From contig JASXTE010000016.1 in assembly GCA_030280995.1 (NCBI GenBank), positions 23,630,501 through 23,694,500 of the forward strand: DNA of 64,000 nt, written 5' to 3'. Below the pieces are notes generated by a model, which was not told the DNA's origin, did not search any database, and was given only the letters and a program-made list of their open reading frames with translations. Position 1 is the first letter of the stretch; each line of letters begins with the position of its first letter. Positions 32,577 to 41,823 of the stretch are shown one piece after another. The position numbers and the translations under genes are program-made. Source of the stretch: Hemileia vastatrix (lineage: Eukaryota; Basidiomycota; Pucciniomycetes; Pucciniales; Zaghouaniaceae).

Positions 32577-35186
32577 ATGTCTTCTTCTGCTGTTGCTTCT
32601 GGATCTTCTAACCCTCTTACTCCCTCAGTTAGAATTGTTTCTTGGGATGGCCCAAAGTTTGATGGGGAGGAGGTTAAATGGTTCATTAGCAGGTATGAAG
32701 CGGCTGCTGCTGTTGATGGTGCTTCCCATGTGGATATGGTGAAGCAAGTTAGATTTTTTATTGCCGATAGGGAGGTGGAAAAAGAGGTTATTGCTATGCA
32801 GGCATTCAAGGACAAGGATTGGGTTAAGCTTTCTAAAGCTATGGTTGATAGATGGGGTGTTAGGTTTACTATGATGGACCTCAATAAAATTGTTGGAGAC
32901 TGGCAAGCAAAAGGTGGTGTTTCTTCTATGGCTGACTTCAAAAAGCTCTGTGTTCAGTTTGATGAAGTGGTGGAATATCTCATACTGGTGGACGAGTTAG
33001 TGCATGAGAACCAAGCAAAAGATTTGTTTTGGACAGCATGCAGCAGGGATATTCGAATGGACGTCTTGAAGGATCTTTCAAGAAAAGATTTGATGAAGGA
33101 ACTTCCTAATCGTGAGCAGAAACTGCCGGCTCTGGAGGTTATCAAAGAGAACATTCAGGCCCATCTCAAGTTATTGGCGTTGGACAAATATCAAGAGTCA
33201 TGCACTCAATATGTTAGCAAGGTTAGCGAAGTTTTGGCCGAAAATAACGATATTATGGTCAAAGCCCAGGAGGCCAAGAAGGCTCAAATGGGATTACCTG
33301 CTGCTAAAGTTGAGGGTAATGTAGATAATAAGATGGTCGATCACCTGGCCGATTTAACTGAACAATTAAAAATATTTGTTCAAGAAACCCAGAAGGCCAA
33401 CAAGGCCCCAATTGCTTCTTCGTCGACGTCGACTTCTTATCAGTCTAGAGGTTATGAATGTCGAAATTATAATGGCAATAACAACGGTAACCGCTTCCCA
33501 GGCAATAGGAGAAATGGTGGGAATGGTGGTAGTAATTATAGAGGTGGCTATGATGAGCCAAAGGTGCGCTCCTATTGTAATAGGAGGGGTCACAGAGCAA
33601 CAGTTTGTTTTGCTCTTGATAAGGATATGGATGCTGGGCGAGTTCTTTTTGATGGTAAAGTTTATAAATTTCCTGATGGTTCGTTCATCAAGCCCAGTGA
33701 TGGACAGTCTCCTTCTGATTTGGTCAGAAGAAGTTTAACGGCTGAAAGGAGAGCCAGATTTGAAGAGGTGACGGATGAAGATGTTAATGCCAAGAGTGGC
33801 AAAAATGGTAATGGTAATGGTGGTAAAGCTGACAAGGGCAAGGAGAAAGAGGTCAGTAAAGCCACATTTTCTACTTCTTTTGGTGTTTTAGAGCTGGCGA
33901 CGGTTGCCCAGGTGGAGGGTAGCTGTATGGCCGGCAAATACGATGTTAATGCTGCTAGAAGAGCAGCTGCTACTAAGGCGAAAAGTAGCATTCAGAGCCA
34001 ATTGAGGGCTAATCCTGGCAAGGCCAATAACAAAGTGAACCCTTACTCTAAGGACAAGATTTCTAGTGCTCAAACTGCCGCCAACAAATTGAACCCTTAC
34101 TCTAAGGACGAATTATATAAAATGCAGAAGGGGATTGCTGATATGGGGCCCCCTAGTTATGGCAAGTTTGATTTAAATGGTGAGCCTATGCCAGAGGATG
34201 ATTCGGATTCTGAGGAGGACGTACCGTTGGCGTCTCTACCCAGACCAAGTTTTAGCGGTCCCATCCCAATGGAGGGTGTAAGAAGGACTAGCGATGGATC
34301 AGGATTAGTGCAAGAAGCTGGTGACGGAGTTAGGGTTATAGAAAGTGAAGATGTTATAATGGGGGGTGAAGATGGCTCGGTTGGACCTCAAGAGGTACCC
34401 AGGGCCAAGGTTGTTAAATCAAAGGTCCAGTATGAGCGGCCAGTAGTTTCTGGTCAAGCTAATGCAATGGACGCAGTTTTGAATAGGGTGAATCAACTGC
34501 AGATTCCCTTATCTTTGGGGGAGTTATTTACAATTAGTCCGGCGCTTGCTGAAAAGCAAAAGAAGCATTTGACGAGGCGTCGGGTTTCCACTGGAGAGGT
34601 GGAATATATTTGTGAAAATGCTGAAAAGTTTGGGGAAGATGTAGATACACATTTTTCCGCTCCCCTGGGTTACCTGGTGGTAACTCTTAACGGTAAAGAA
34701 GTAAAGGCCTTGGTCGATTCAGGGTCTCAAATTAATTTAATTTTATTGGAGCAAGCAACGAGTATAGGCTTGCCAATTAAAAGTGGAACTGGGGGAAACC
34801 TCAGAGGTATTGGAGGGCATGCAACAGAGCTGATGGGTACAGCTGAGCATGTCAGGTTAGGCATTGGTGGATCTGTTGGAAAGGTTCACTTTTATGTGGC
34901 CAGAGGAGCAGTCAAAACTGTTCTTGGTGGTCCTTTTTTGATGGATTTTGAGGCCAGGATAGGGTATCAAGCTGGCATGGGGATTAGTTTGGAGATCACT
35001 GGTGAAGATATGCGGAGGTTACATATGCGGTTAGCGCCTCCTGGAGATGAAGGTTGGGAAACACGGCCAGGGATTACTACTCTGTGCCAGTGTTGTGTTT
35101 GCACCAAGAAGTGGCATATTAAATGGACGGCTTCTGGTGAATTATGTTTGTTGGAAAGGGATGGATGCCCTCATTTTTTGGGGTAG
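32577..35186 (+). CDS. gag-pro: Gag-protease polyprotein of element G
   Basis: 869 codons from ATG 32577, the first ATG after the leader, and aligned with the MASGSS starts of M and P. N-terminal capsid-like region (RIVSWDGPKFDGEEVKWFIS, FTMMDLNKIVGDW, DVLKDLSRKDLMKELP), a Gly/Asn-rich basic stretch, then a degenerate zinc knuckle near residues 331-344 (SYCNRRGHRATVC: the first Cys is missing, the second Cys, the His and the last Cys remain). Central low-complexity region with repeats of NPYSKD. Aspartic protease at the end: catalytic DSG at residues 714-716 (LVDSGSQINLI), and VLGGPFLMDF near 781. Gag builds the particle and protease cleaves the polyprotein. The stop lies three bases after a slippery heptamer leading into pol. 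Confidence 0.9.
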   Translation: MSSSAVASGSSNPLTPSVRIVSWDGPKFDGEEVKWFISRYEAAAAVDGASHVDMVKQVRFFIADREVEKEVIAMQAFKDKDWVKLSKAMVDRWGVRFTMMDLNKIVGDWQAKGGVSSMADFKKLCVQFDEVVEYLILVDELVHENQAKDLFWTACSRDIRMDVLKDLSRKDLMKELPNREQKLPALEVIKENIQAHLKLLALDKYQESCTQYVSKVSEVLAENNDIMVKAQEAKKAQMGLPAAKVEGNVDNKMVDHLADLTEQLKIFVQETQKANKAPIASSSTSTSYQSRGYECRNYNGNNNGNRFPGNRRNGGNGGSNYRGGYDEPKVRSYCNRRGHRATVCFALDKDMDAGRVLFDGKVYKFPDGSFIKPSDGQSPSDLVRRSLTAERRARFEEVTDEDVNAKSGKNGNGNGGKADKGKEKEVSKATFSTSFGVLELATVAQVEGSCMAGKYDVNAARRAAATKAKSSIQSQLRANPGKANNKVNPYSKDKISSAQTAANKLNPYSKDELYKMQKGIADMGPPSYGKFDLNGEPMPEDDSDSEEDVPLASLPRPSFSGPIPMEGVRRTSDGSGLVQEAGDGVRVIESEDVIMGGEDGSVGPQEVPRAKVVKSKVQYERPVVSGQANAMDAVLNRVNQLQIPLSLGELFTISPALAEKQKKHLTRRRVSTGEVEYICENAEKFGEDVDTHFSAPLGYLVVTLNGKEVKALVDSGSQINLILLEQATSIGLPIKSGTGGNLRGIGGHATELMGTAEHVRLGIGGSVGKVHFYVARGAVKTVLGGPFLMDFEARIGYQAGMGISLEITGEDMRRLHMRLAPPGDEGWETRPGITTLCQCCVCTKKWHIKWTASGELCLLERDGCPHFLG

Positions 35187-38100
35187 GAGGGGCTGATCAC
35201 TCTAATGTTGTAATCTCTCCTCAGGATGAGATCCCGGATTGCAATAGGTCAGCTCACTTGGAGATAATTCAAGTGGATTCTCAATTATTTTCTGTTAATA
35301 TTACTTTGGAGTGCAAATATGTTATGGACTTTTCTATATGTTTGTTGGATTCACCCTGTTTTTCTATAAAATTTAAAAATGGTGAAAAAGGCAATATGGG
35401 CCAAATTAGGTTGGATAAAAATTGGAAGGGTATGTTTTATGACCTCCAGCAAGAGGGTAAACTGCAATTAACTCATCAAAACTCAATAAAAAATCTCAGT
35501 ATAAGTAAAACACAAAAAAATAATTTTTGTGAAAATTCATTTCCGGACCTCCAGCAAGAGGTTAAACTGCAATTATCTCCTTCTATCACGGACCTCCAGC
35601 AAGAGGGTAAACTGCAAATATCACATCAAAATTCGATTAAAAATCTTAGTATAATTAAAACCCAAAAAAATAATTTTTGTAAAAATTCAATTCCGGTTCT
35701 CCAGCAAGAGGTTAAACTGCCAACTTTCTTTACGGGTGATTTACTGTTGGATAAGGGAAGAAAAGTTGTTGGAAAATCTGTTTATAAATTAGACGAGGGA
35801 AAGGAGAAAAGGGTAAAATTTAAAAATGAAATTAAATATTTTTCTAATTTTTCTTATTCTGATTCTGGCGATGAAGAAGATTCATTTGATGAAAGTTTTA
35901 ATGGCGATACAAAAGTAAATGATTTACCTCAAGTTTATTTAGATGTGGACGCAGCCAAATATAAGAAAGTAGCAAATAAAGTTCGACCTATTAATGAACC
36001 GCTACCTGCTGAATTAAATCCACCTTTGAGAAGACCAAGGTTATCAAGAGATCCTTATGAAAGTCCCTTGGTAAAGAATCCGCCTGAATTTTCTGAGACG
36101 TCAAGAATTACTTTTGAGAGACTGGGTGTTGTTAATTTTGGACCTGATGGTTGGTTGTCTGGAGAAGAGAAGAAGTTGTTGTTGGATGTGATGGTCAAGC
36201 GAGAGAAGGCCATTGCTTTTGTAGAAGAGGAGAGGGGTGTGTTGAAGCATTCCTATGGGGAGCCTTACAAGATTCCTGTGGTATGTCATGAACCGTGGCA
36301 GCAGAAACCGATTCCTATTCCGGCTGCATTAAAAGAAGCCTATATTGAAGTTGTCAGAGAACAGATACGCACTGGACTGTATGAGCAATCAACGTCAAGT
36401 TATTCTAGTCCTGTATTTTGTATCAAGAAACCGAATGGCAAGCTTAGAGTTGTTCATGATCTTAGGGAATTAAATAGGGTTACAATAAAGGATGCTGGGA
36501 TACCACCTAGTGCTGAGGAGTTTGTTGAAGCGTTTTCAGGGAGAGTGTGCTATGGTTTGGGAGATATTATGGGTGGATATGATGAGAGAGAGTTACATCC
36601 GGACTCAAGGCCTCTCACTACATTCGATACGCCACTTGGACGTTTACAGTTAACAAGATTACCTCAAGGAGCAACAAATTCGGTTGCAGTTTATCAAGCT
36701 CAGATGGCTTGGATCCTTCAAGATGAAATTCCACAATATGCTGGAATCTTTATAGATGATGGAGGAATTAAGGGACCAACAACCGACTATGATAACCAGG
36801 TGTTGGAAGAGAATCCCGGGATACGCAAATTCATTTGGGAGTTTGCAATTACTTTAGAAAGAATCTTGTTTCGAATTGAAGAGGCTGGTTTAACTATTTC
36901 AGGTTCAAAATTTTCATGTTGTGTGCCAGCCTTAGAAATATTAGGCCATGTGGTATGTAGAGAGGGTAGGATTATGTCCAAGAAGAAAGTTAACAAAATT
37001 CAGTCCTGGCCAAGACCCAAGAATACGACCAAAGTTAGAGGGTTTTTAGGTGTTTGCGTATATGTTAGAATGTTTATCAAGGACTTTTCTTCATTGGCAG
37101 CTCCATTGAGACGGTTAACGAGAAAGGATGCAGACTGGGAGTGGGATGAAGAGTGTGAGAAGGCGTTTGTGAAGTTGAAGGAGGTTGTGGGGAAGGATTT
37201 AGTCCTGCACAAGTTGGATTATGGAAAAGATGCTGGCAGAATTTATTTAGCAGTTGATTCAAGTCAGGTTGCAGCTGGGGCGGTTTTGTCTCAGATGGAT
37301 AAAGCTGGTTACATCAGGCCAGTTAGGTATGAATCTGTAGTATTTACTGAGGTCGAATCAAGATATTCTCAACCGAAATTGGAATTATGTGGTGTGGCGA
37401 AAATACTGAAGAAACTTCAGCATATTTTGTGGGGGCAACATTTTGAGTTGCAAGTGGATGCAAAATCGTTAATCCAGATGATTAATTCCCCAAGTTTACC
37501 CAACGCACCCATGACAAGATGGGTAGCTTTTATTCAACATTTTTCGTTTGATTTAGTTCATAAGCCTGGCAAAACTTTTACTATGCCAGATGGTTTATCA
37601 AGGAGACCACCCACTGAAGAAGATTCAGACTCAGAAGAGTTCGATGAAGATATACCTATTATCAAAGCCAGCACTAAAGGAGCTGAAGACTTTCCATACC
37701 TCCCCCATGAGGTTAAACTGGCAGGACTATTGTGTTTAGATTATGATGATGATGACCTCCACCAAGAGGATAAACTGGAAAATAGTTTTTATGTTAATAA
37801 AGGTGTTGGAAAAGGTGTAGATAAATTCGGCAGAGAGGAGGTAGAAGAAGATGTGGTGTATGTAGAGGAAAATGGATTGGTAGTGTGGGATAGTAGTAAA
37901 TTAAGGAATGGTGTATATGTTGGAGAATTAGAGAATTTAAATAAAAAGGTGGATAAAGAGAAAGAGGTATTTTCAAATACGGTTTTCGAAGGATCCAAAG
38001 GTTCAGAAGAAAAACGTCGACATAGCTCGATTAAAGATTTATTTAGGGGTCAACGATTATTGGCTCATTCATGTGCAGGTGATATTGGTGATAGAGAAGT

Positions 38101-39436
38101 CCCTATTGATGTTATATTAATCGATTTTCAAGATGAAGTCTGGGGTCAGACTGGTTTTTATTTTTTGTTAGTCATATATTTGTTGACTTTAGAGAGGCCA
38201 GAAGATTGTGAAGACAATGAATGGGTGGCTATCAAGAGGAAGTCATCTACGTTTTACCTATCTGGTCGTCGTTTAATGAGGAGGAGGTATCCAAATCCTC
38301 AAGTAGTTATAACTCAACAGAAGGGGCAAGAATTAGTTTTGAAATCACTGCATGAAGATCTCGGGCATAGAGGCGTTGGAGAAACGTTTAGAAGAATTTC
38401 TGATCGATTTTGGTGGCCTGGCATGAAGATGGCTGTTAAACAGTGGGTTCAGTCATGCGAAGAATGTCAAAGACAAAGTTATTTAAGGCCAAAAGAACCT
38501 GGACGCGCGACCGGTGAATATACGCTCTTTGGAAGAGTTAGTTTAGATGCCGTTCATATAAAAGAGGGACGGTATAAATATTTAATTGTGGCCAGAGATG
38601 ATTTATCTGGTTGGGTAGAGGCAGCGCCTCTTATTAATTTAACTGCCAAAAATGTGGCAGAATTTTTTTTGAATAATTGGGTATATAGGTATGGGGTGAT
38701 GAAGTTGGTAACGGTAGATGGAGGTCCTGAATTTTGGAAAGAGTTTAAAGAGGCCATATTGAAAGTTGGATCAAAGGTTAGGGTAGCAACCCCATATTAT
38801 CCTGAAGCTGAAGGCATGGTTGAAAGAGGGCATCAAGTTATTAAGGATGCTTTAGTTAAAATGTGTGGGACAAGTGCCGAAAAGTGGAGGCACTATTTAC
38901 CTTTAGTTTTATTTGCTGATCGAATCACTGCCAAAAGGACGACCGGATTTTCACCTTATGAACTCGTTTTTGGACAGAAAGCAGTTTTACCGGTTGATTT
39001 AGAAGCTGAATCATATCTTGGAGTTGACTGGGACATGGTCAAAACTACTGAAGAATTATTGTGTGCAAGAATGATGCAGCTAGAAAAGAAAGAAGAATAT
39101 TTAGAAAAGGCATATTTGCGGATGATGAAGATCCGAAATCAATCAGTTAGATATTGGGATGAGCGGTTGGCACATCGATTAAGGAAACCTTTGAACCCAG
39201 GAGATATGGTCCTGGTGTATAATAGGAGTTTGGAAAGTCAGTGGGGAAAGATGTTTGCAGATAGGTGGAATGGACCGTATAAAATCAAGGAGCAAGTTTC
39301 CGGCGGTTCATATGTGCTAGAAGAGTTGGATGGAGTAGTATTAAAGAAGAGGGTAGCGGCCGATCAAGTGAAACGGTTCTATCCTAGAGGCACCAGGAGT
39401 GCCGAAGTCTTCCTCCGCAATGAGGATAAACTATGA
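35144..39436 (+). CDS. pol: Pol polyprotein of element G: reverse transcriptase, RNase H, integrase
   Basis: 1430-codon frame, -1 relative to gag-pro; the ATG at 35144 lies in the overlap, and translation by frameshifting at 35174 is more likely. Residues about 100-200 hold four LQQEGKL/LQQEVKL repeats that coincide with the hairpin motif. RT: YSSPVFCIKKPNGKLRVVHD, LPQGATNSVAVYQ, FIDD at 536-539 (instead of YxDD), then IKGP and NPGIRKFIWE. RNase H: AVDSS (Asp 705), Asp in QVDAKSL. Integrase: H-x4-H (HEDLGH, 1070) and CEEC, Asp 1135 (SLDAVH), Asp 1192 (TVDGGPEF), Glu 1227 (MVERGHQ), GPY module at 1377. No chromodomain seen; the protein ends NEDKL inside a hairpin motif. All catalytic residues present. 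Confidence 0.93.
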   Translation: MFVGKGWMPSFFGVGGADHSNVVISPQDEIPDCNRSAHLEIIQVDSQLFSVNITLECKYVMDFSICLLDSPCFSIKFKNGEKGNMGQIRLDKNWKGMFYDLQQEGKLQLTHQNSIKNLSISKTQKNNFCENSFPDLQQEVKLQLSPSITDLQQEGKLQISHQNSIKNLSIIKTQKNNFCKNSIPVLQQEVKLPTFFTGDLLLDKGRKVVGKSVYKLDEGKEKRVKFKNEIKYFSNFSYSDSGDEEDSFDESFNGDTKVNDLPQVYLDVDAAKYKKVANKVRPINEPLPAELNPPLRRPRLSRDPYESPLVKNPPEFSETSRITFERLGVVNFGPDGWLSGEEKKLLLDVMVKREKAIAFVEEERGVLKHSYGEPYKIPVVCHEPWQQKPIPIPAALKEAYIEVVREQIRTGLYEQSTSSYSSPVFCIKKPNGKLRVVHDLRELNRVTIKDAGIPPSAEEFVEAFSGRVCYGLGDIMGGYDERELHPDSRPLTTFDTPLGRLQLTRLPQGATNSVAVYQAQMAWILQDEIPQYAGIFIDDGGIKGPTTDYDNQVLEENPGIRKFIWEFAITLERILFRIEEAGLTISGSKFSCCVPALEILGHVVCREGRIMSKKKVNKIQSWPRPKNTTKVRGFLGVCVYVRMFIKDFSSLAAPLRRLTRKDADWEWDEECEKAFVKLKEVVGKDLVLHKLDYGKDAGRIYLAVDSSQVAAGAVLSQMDKAGYIRPVRYESVVFTEVESRYSQPKLELCGVAKILKKLQHILWGQHFELQVDAKSLIQMINSPSLPNAPMTRWVAFIQHFSFDLVHKPGKTFTMPDGLSRRPPTEEDSDSEEFDEDIPIIKASTKGAEDFPYLPHEVKLAGLLCLDYDDDDLHQEDKLENSFYVNKGVGKGVDKFGREEVEEDVVYVEENGLVVWDSSKLRNGVYVGELENLNKKVDKEKEVFSNTVFEGSKGSEEKRRHSSIKDLFRGQRLLAHSCAGDIGDREVPIDVILIDFQDEVWGQTGFYFLLVIYLLTLERPEDCEDNEWVAIKRKSSTFYLSGRRLMRRRYPNPQVVITQQKGQELVLKSLHEDLGHRGVGETFRRISDRFWWPGMKMAVKQWVQSCEECQRQSYLRPKEPGRATGEYTLFGRVSLDAVHIKEGRYKYLIVARDDLSGWVEAAPLINLTAKNVAEFFLNNWVYRYGVMKLVTVDGGPEFWKEFKEAILKVGSKVRVATPYYPEAEGMVERGHQVIKDALVKMCGTSAEKWRHYLPLVLFADRITAKRTTGFSPYELVFGQKAVLPVDLEAESYLGVDWDMVKTTEELLCARMMQLEKKEEYLEKAYLRMMKIRNQSVRYWDERLAHRLRKPLNPGDMVLVYNRSLESQWGKMFADRWNGPYKIKEQVSGGSYVLEELDGVVLKKRVAADQVKRFYPRGTRSAEVFLRNEDKL
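35174..35180 (+). promoter_or_regulatory. -1 frameshift slippery site between gag-pro and pol (element G)
   Basis: In the gag-pro frame the codons are CAT TTT TTG GGG TAG, giving the heptamer T-TTT-TTG, an X-XXY-YYZ site one base from the HIV-1 U-UUU-UUA. Slipping back one base puts ribosomes in the pol frame (Phe-Phe-Gly-Val-Gly), which is open. An 8-bp stem can form 4 nt downstream (AGGAGGGG 35185-35192 with TCTCTCCT 35214-35221, two G-U pairs). Element P has T-TTT-TTA at the same place. Confidence 0.75.
35443..35719 (+). repeat. Four hairpin motifs inside the pol 5' part (element G)
   Basis: Copies at 35443-35464, 35548-35569, 35593-35614 and 35698-35719. Each is CCTC (TCTC in the last), loop CAGCAA, GAGG, then G/T-TAAACTG. 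In the protein they read LQQExKL. A larger 150-bp repeat (copies 1-2 and 3-4 with HQNSIKNLSI and KTQKNNFC between) shows duplication. Confidence 0.9.
37699..37777 (+). repeat. Two hairpin motifs between RNase H and integrase (element G)
   Basis: 37699-37720 (CCTC, loop CCCCAT, GAGG, TTAAACTG) and 37756-37777 (CCTC, loop CACCAA, GAGG, ATAAACTG). They read PHEVKL and HQEDKL in the protein. P has five and M at least two in the same spacer. Confidence 0.85.
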
Positions 39437-39670
39437 AATTTCTTAAATTTTATGGATTCCTCCGCAATGAGGATAAACTATGATATCAATGAAACTTTAT
39501 GGATTCCTCCGCAATGAGGATAAACTATGAAATTTCTTAAAATTTATCAACTCCGAAATGAGGATAAACTACAATTTTAATGACTTTTGTTAAATTTATA
39601 CCTCCGCAATGAGGATAAACTATGATGTTTATAAAAATCTTATGACGACCTCCGCAACGAGGATAAACTA
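39412..39670 (+). repeat. Cluster of six hairpin motifs at and after the pol stop (element G)
   Basis: 39412-39433 (its last bases encode the pol C-terminus and stop), 39459-39480, 39506-39527, 39550-39571 (left arm mutated), 39601-39622 and 39649-39670. All are CCTC, loop CGCAAT (CGAAAT, CGCAAC in two), GAGG, ATAAACTA. Confidence 0.9.
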
Positions 39671-39885
39671 TCTTCTTTTTTTTATCAATTAATTTACTAT
39701 CGTTACACTGCATATGGGCAACGAAACTGTGATGAAACATAACGAAATACGAGAAAACCTTCATTGAAAATTTTCAAAATTTAAAATTCTTAAAATATGG
39801 GTGAAGATAGTGTTGGAAAAATTTTAAAATTTATTGGAAGAAGTGTTCACAGGGGAACCTTCTTAATTAAATATTGGCAAGTGTG

Positions 39886-39926
39886 GGGGTAATTGATGGG
39901 CTGGCTGCTCTATACACAATTACCCC
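39886..39926 (+). other. Conserved 3'-region hairpin GGGGTAATTG (element G)
   Basis: Arms GGGGTAATTG (39886-39895) and CAATTACCCC (39917-39926) around GGGCTGGCTGCTC. M and P have GGGGTAACTG/CAGTTACCCC with the same centre, so the T-A pair here replaces a C-G pair there. Confidence 0.8.
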
Positions 39927-39993
39927 ATAATGTTCGTTTCCAAAATTTTCCCTGTTTCTAGTTGAATCCTGGCTTTGTCTTTTAATTTTAGGA

Positions 39994-40015
39994 AGTCCAC
40001 TAAGACTATAAACTG
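39994..40015 (+). repeat. Hairpin motif, AGTC/GACT type
   Basis: AGTC, loop CACTAA, GACT, ATAAACTG, about 70 bp after the GGGGTAATTG hairpin; P and M have the same arrangement. Confidence 0.85.
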
Positions 40016-40147
40016 GAACGAATCAAGAGACACCGCTCTCAACGCCAGATTCAAGATTTTTTTTATTTTATTTTGTTTTTGATTTTTTATGTTAGATTGT
40101 GATTTCTTTTCTTTAATATAAATTATGAATTAATGTAAAGGTGATGT

Positions 40148-40345
40148 TCACTGGTGGTCTCTAATCATTTTTATAAATTGGAGGGAGCACACCCAGTGAT
40201 CATCATTATAAAAATTATCTTCTAAAAACTTTCATTTATTTTCTTTTCTTTTCAATTTCTCAAAATTGTGTAACCACATCAAGTTGCACTTGGATGTGGG
40301 TATGATGTCGAGGGTACGGCTCATCAAATGGCCGGGGGGCATCTT
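40148..40345 (+). other. Two further conserved hairpins in the G 3' region
   Basis: TCACTGG (40148) pairs with CCAGTGA (near 40194); between the arms lies GGAGGGAGCACACC, as in P and M. CCACATC (40274-40280) pairs with GATGTGG (40293-40299), followed by GGCTCATCAAATGGCCGGGG near 40318. Both hairpins recur in the P and M 3' regions in the same order. Confidence 0.7.
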
Positions 40346-40700
40346 TTAAAATTTTATTTTAAAATTTTTTTTTTTTTTTAGTACTTTTTTTATCTTTCTT
40401 TTCACATTCATTTATCTTTCTTTAAAATTAAATTTTAACTTTTATTTCAAAACTATCTTTTCTAAAATCTTTTATTTTAAATTTAAAAAAAAAATTAAAA
40501 TTAAAATTAAAAAAAAAAATAAAATAAATAAATAAAATAAAAATAAAATAAAAATAAAATAAATAAATAAAAAATAATAATAATAATAATAAAAAAAAAT
40601 TAAAATTAAAATTAAAATTTATTAATTAAATGAAAATCATTATTATATTTCTTAGTTTTATTTTTTTAGTTTTCATTCTTTTTAGTTTTATTCATTTAGT
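40346..40700 (+). repeat. Low-complexity A/T stretch in the G 3' region
   Basis: Runs of T then of AAAATA and AATAAT units; no other content. M (27275-27540) and P (63100-63200, 63320-63400) have similar stretches after the same hairpins. Confidence 0.85.
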
Positions 40701-40765
40701 TTAGACAGGAAACAGGGTCTAGGAGAACTCAATACTTATGGGATTTTACTTCAAGATATATGTTT

Positions 40766-41240
40766 AGTCCTCCAAGACTTTAAACTGGCTACTGCTCAAG
40801 ACTTTCTTTAAGGTTTTTTTTACACGTATTTTGGAGCTGTTAGTCCTCCAAGACTTTAAACTGGCTACTGTTCAAGACGTTCTTTAAGGTTTTTTTTTAC
40901 ACGTATTTTGGAGCTGTTAGTCCTCCAAGACTTTAAACTGCCTACTGCTCAAGACTTTCTTTAAGGTTTTTTTTACACGTATTTTGGAGCTGTTAGTCCT
41001 CCAAGACTTTAAACTGGCTACTGTTCAAGACGTTCTTTAAGGTTTTTTTTACACGTATTTTGGAGCTGTTAGTCCTCCAAGACTTTAAACTGGCTACTGT
41101 TCAAGACGTTCTTTAAGTTTTTTTTTTTTATACAAATTTTGGAGCTGTTAGTCCTCCAAGACTTTAAACTGGCTAATTTTCAAGACTTTCATTAAAGATT
41201 TTATAATGGAGCTGTTAGTCCTTCAAGACTTTAAACTGAA
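40766..41240 (+). repeat. Seven tandem 67-79-bp units, each starting with a hairpin motif
   Basis: Motifs at 40766, 40842, 40919, 40995, 41071, 41150 and 41217: AGTC, loop CTCCAA (CTTCAA in the last), GACT, TTAAACTG. They are followed by CTACTGYTCAAGACTTTC, a T run, ACACGTATTTTGGAGCTGTT. Period 76-77 bp for most units. Confidence 0.95.
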
Positions 41241-41315
41241 TTTCAAGGATAATCAAGATTTTATGGATATTTTCGGAGATGGATTTTTTTTATTTTTTTT
41301 ATCAATCAAATGTTA

Positions 41316-41823
41316 GGTCCACCAAGACCTTAAACTGGAGTGTTATCAAATGTCAGGTCCACCAAGACCTTAAACTGGACTGTTATCAAGCTGTTGGGTC
41401 CACCATGACCTTAAACTGGATTTCTTATCGATTAAATGTTTGGTCCACCATGACTTTAAACTGGTAGTTCATTCATTGTTTAGTCCACTATGACTTTAAA
41501 CTGGAAAATTAATATCTGCAGGATAATTCAACATTCATTGGACCACTATGGCCTTATACTGGATTACTTGTCGATCAAATGTTTGGTCCACTATGACATT
41601 AAACTGGATTATCAAATTTATTCAATCTTTGGTCAAGCCTAGGCCTTACTTAGGAATATATCAAGATATTTATGCACTTAAACGATCTTTGGTCCACCAA
41701 GACCATAAACTGGAAATCGATTATATGTTTGGTCTACCAAGACTTTAAATTGGAATGTCAATCTTGTTTGGATAACTCAATTCAATCTTTTAATTTATCA
41801 CTGTCCCCTAAGACTCTAAACTG
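41316..41823 (+). repeat. Ten dispersed hairpin motifs, GGTC/GACC and AGTC/GACT types
   Basis: 41316, 41356, 41397 (GGTC, loops CACCAA or CACCAT, GACC, TTAAACTG); 41442 (GGTC/GACT), 41482 (AGTC/GACT, loop CACTAT), 41691 (GGTC/GACC); weaker at 41540, 41585, 41731 and 41802. Stem bases change in pairs while loop and tail stay the same. ORFs at 41279-41872 are artefacts of these repeats. Confidence 0.9.

Noticed and set aside
35185..35245. Pseudoknot after the slippery site
   Set aside because: Only a 4-bp GATC/GATC second stem can be drawn by eye; kept as a remark, not as a feature.
40766..41240. CRISPR-like array
   Set aside because: Spacers are repeats themselves, the genome is eukaryotic and the units belong to the retrotransposon 3' region.
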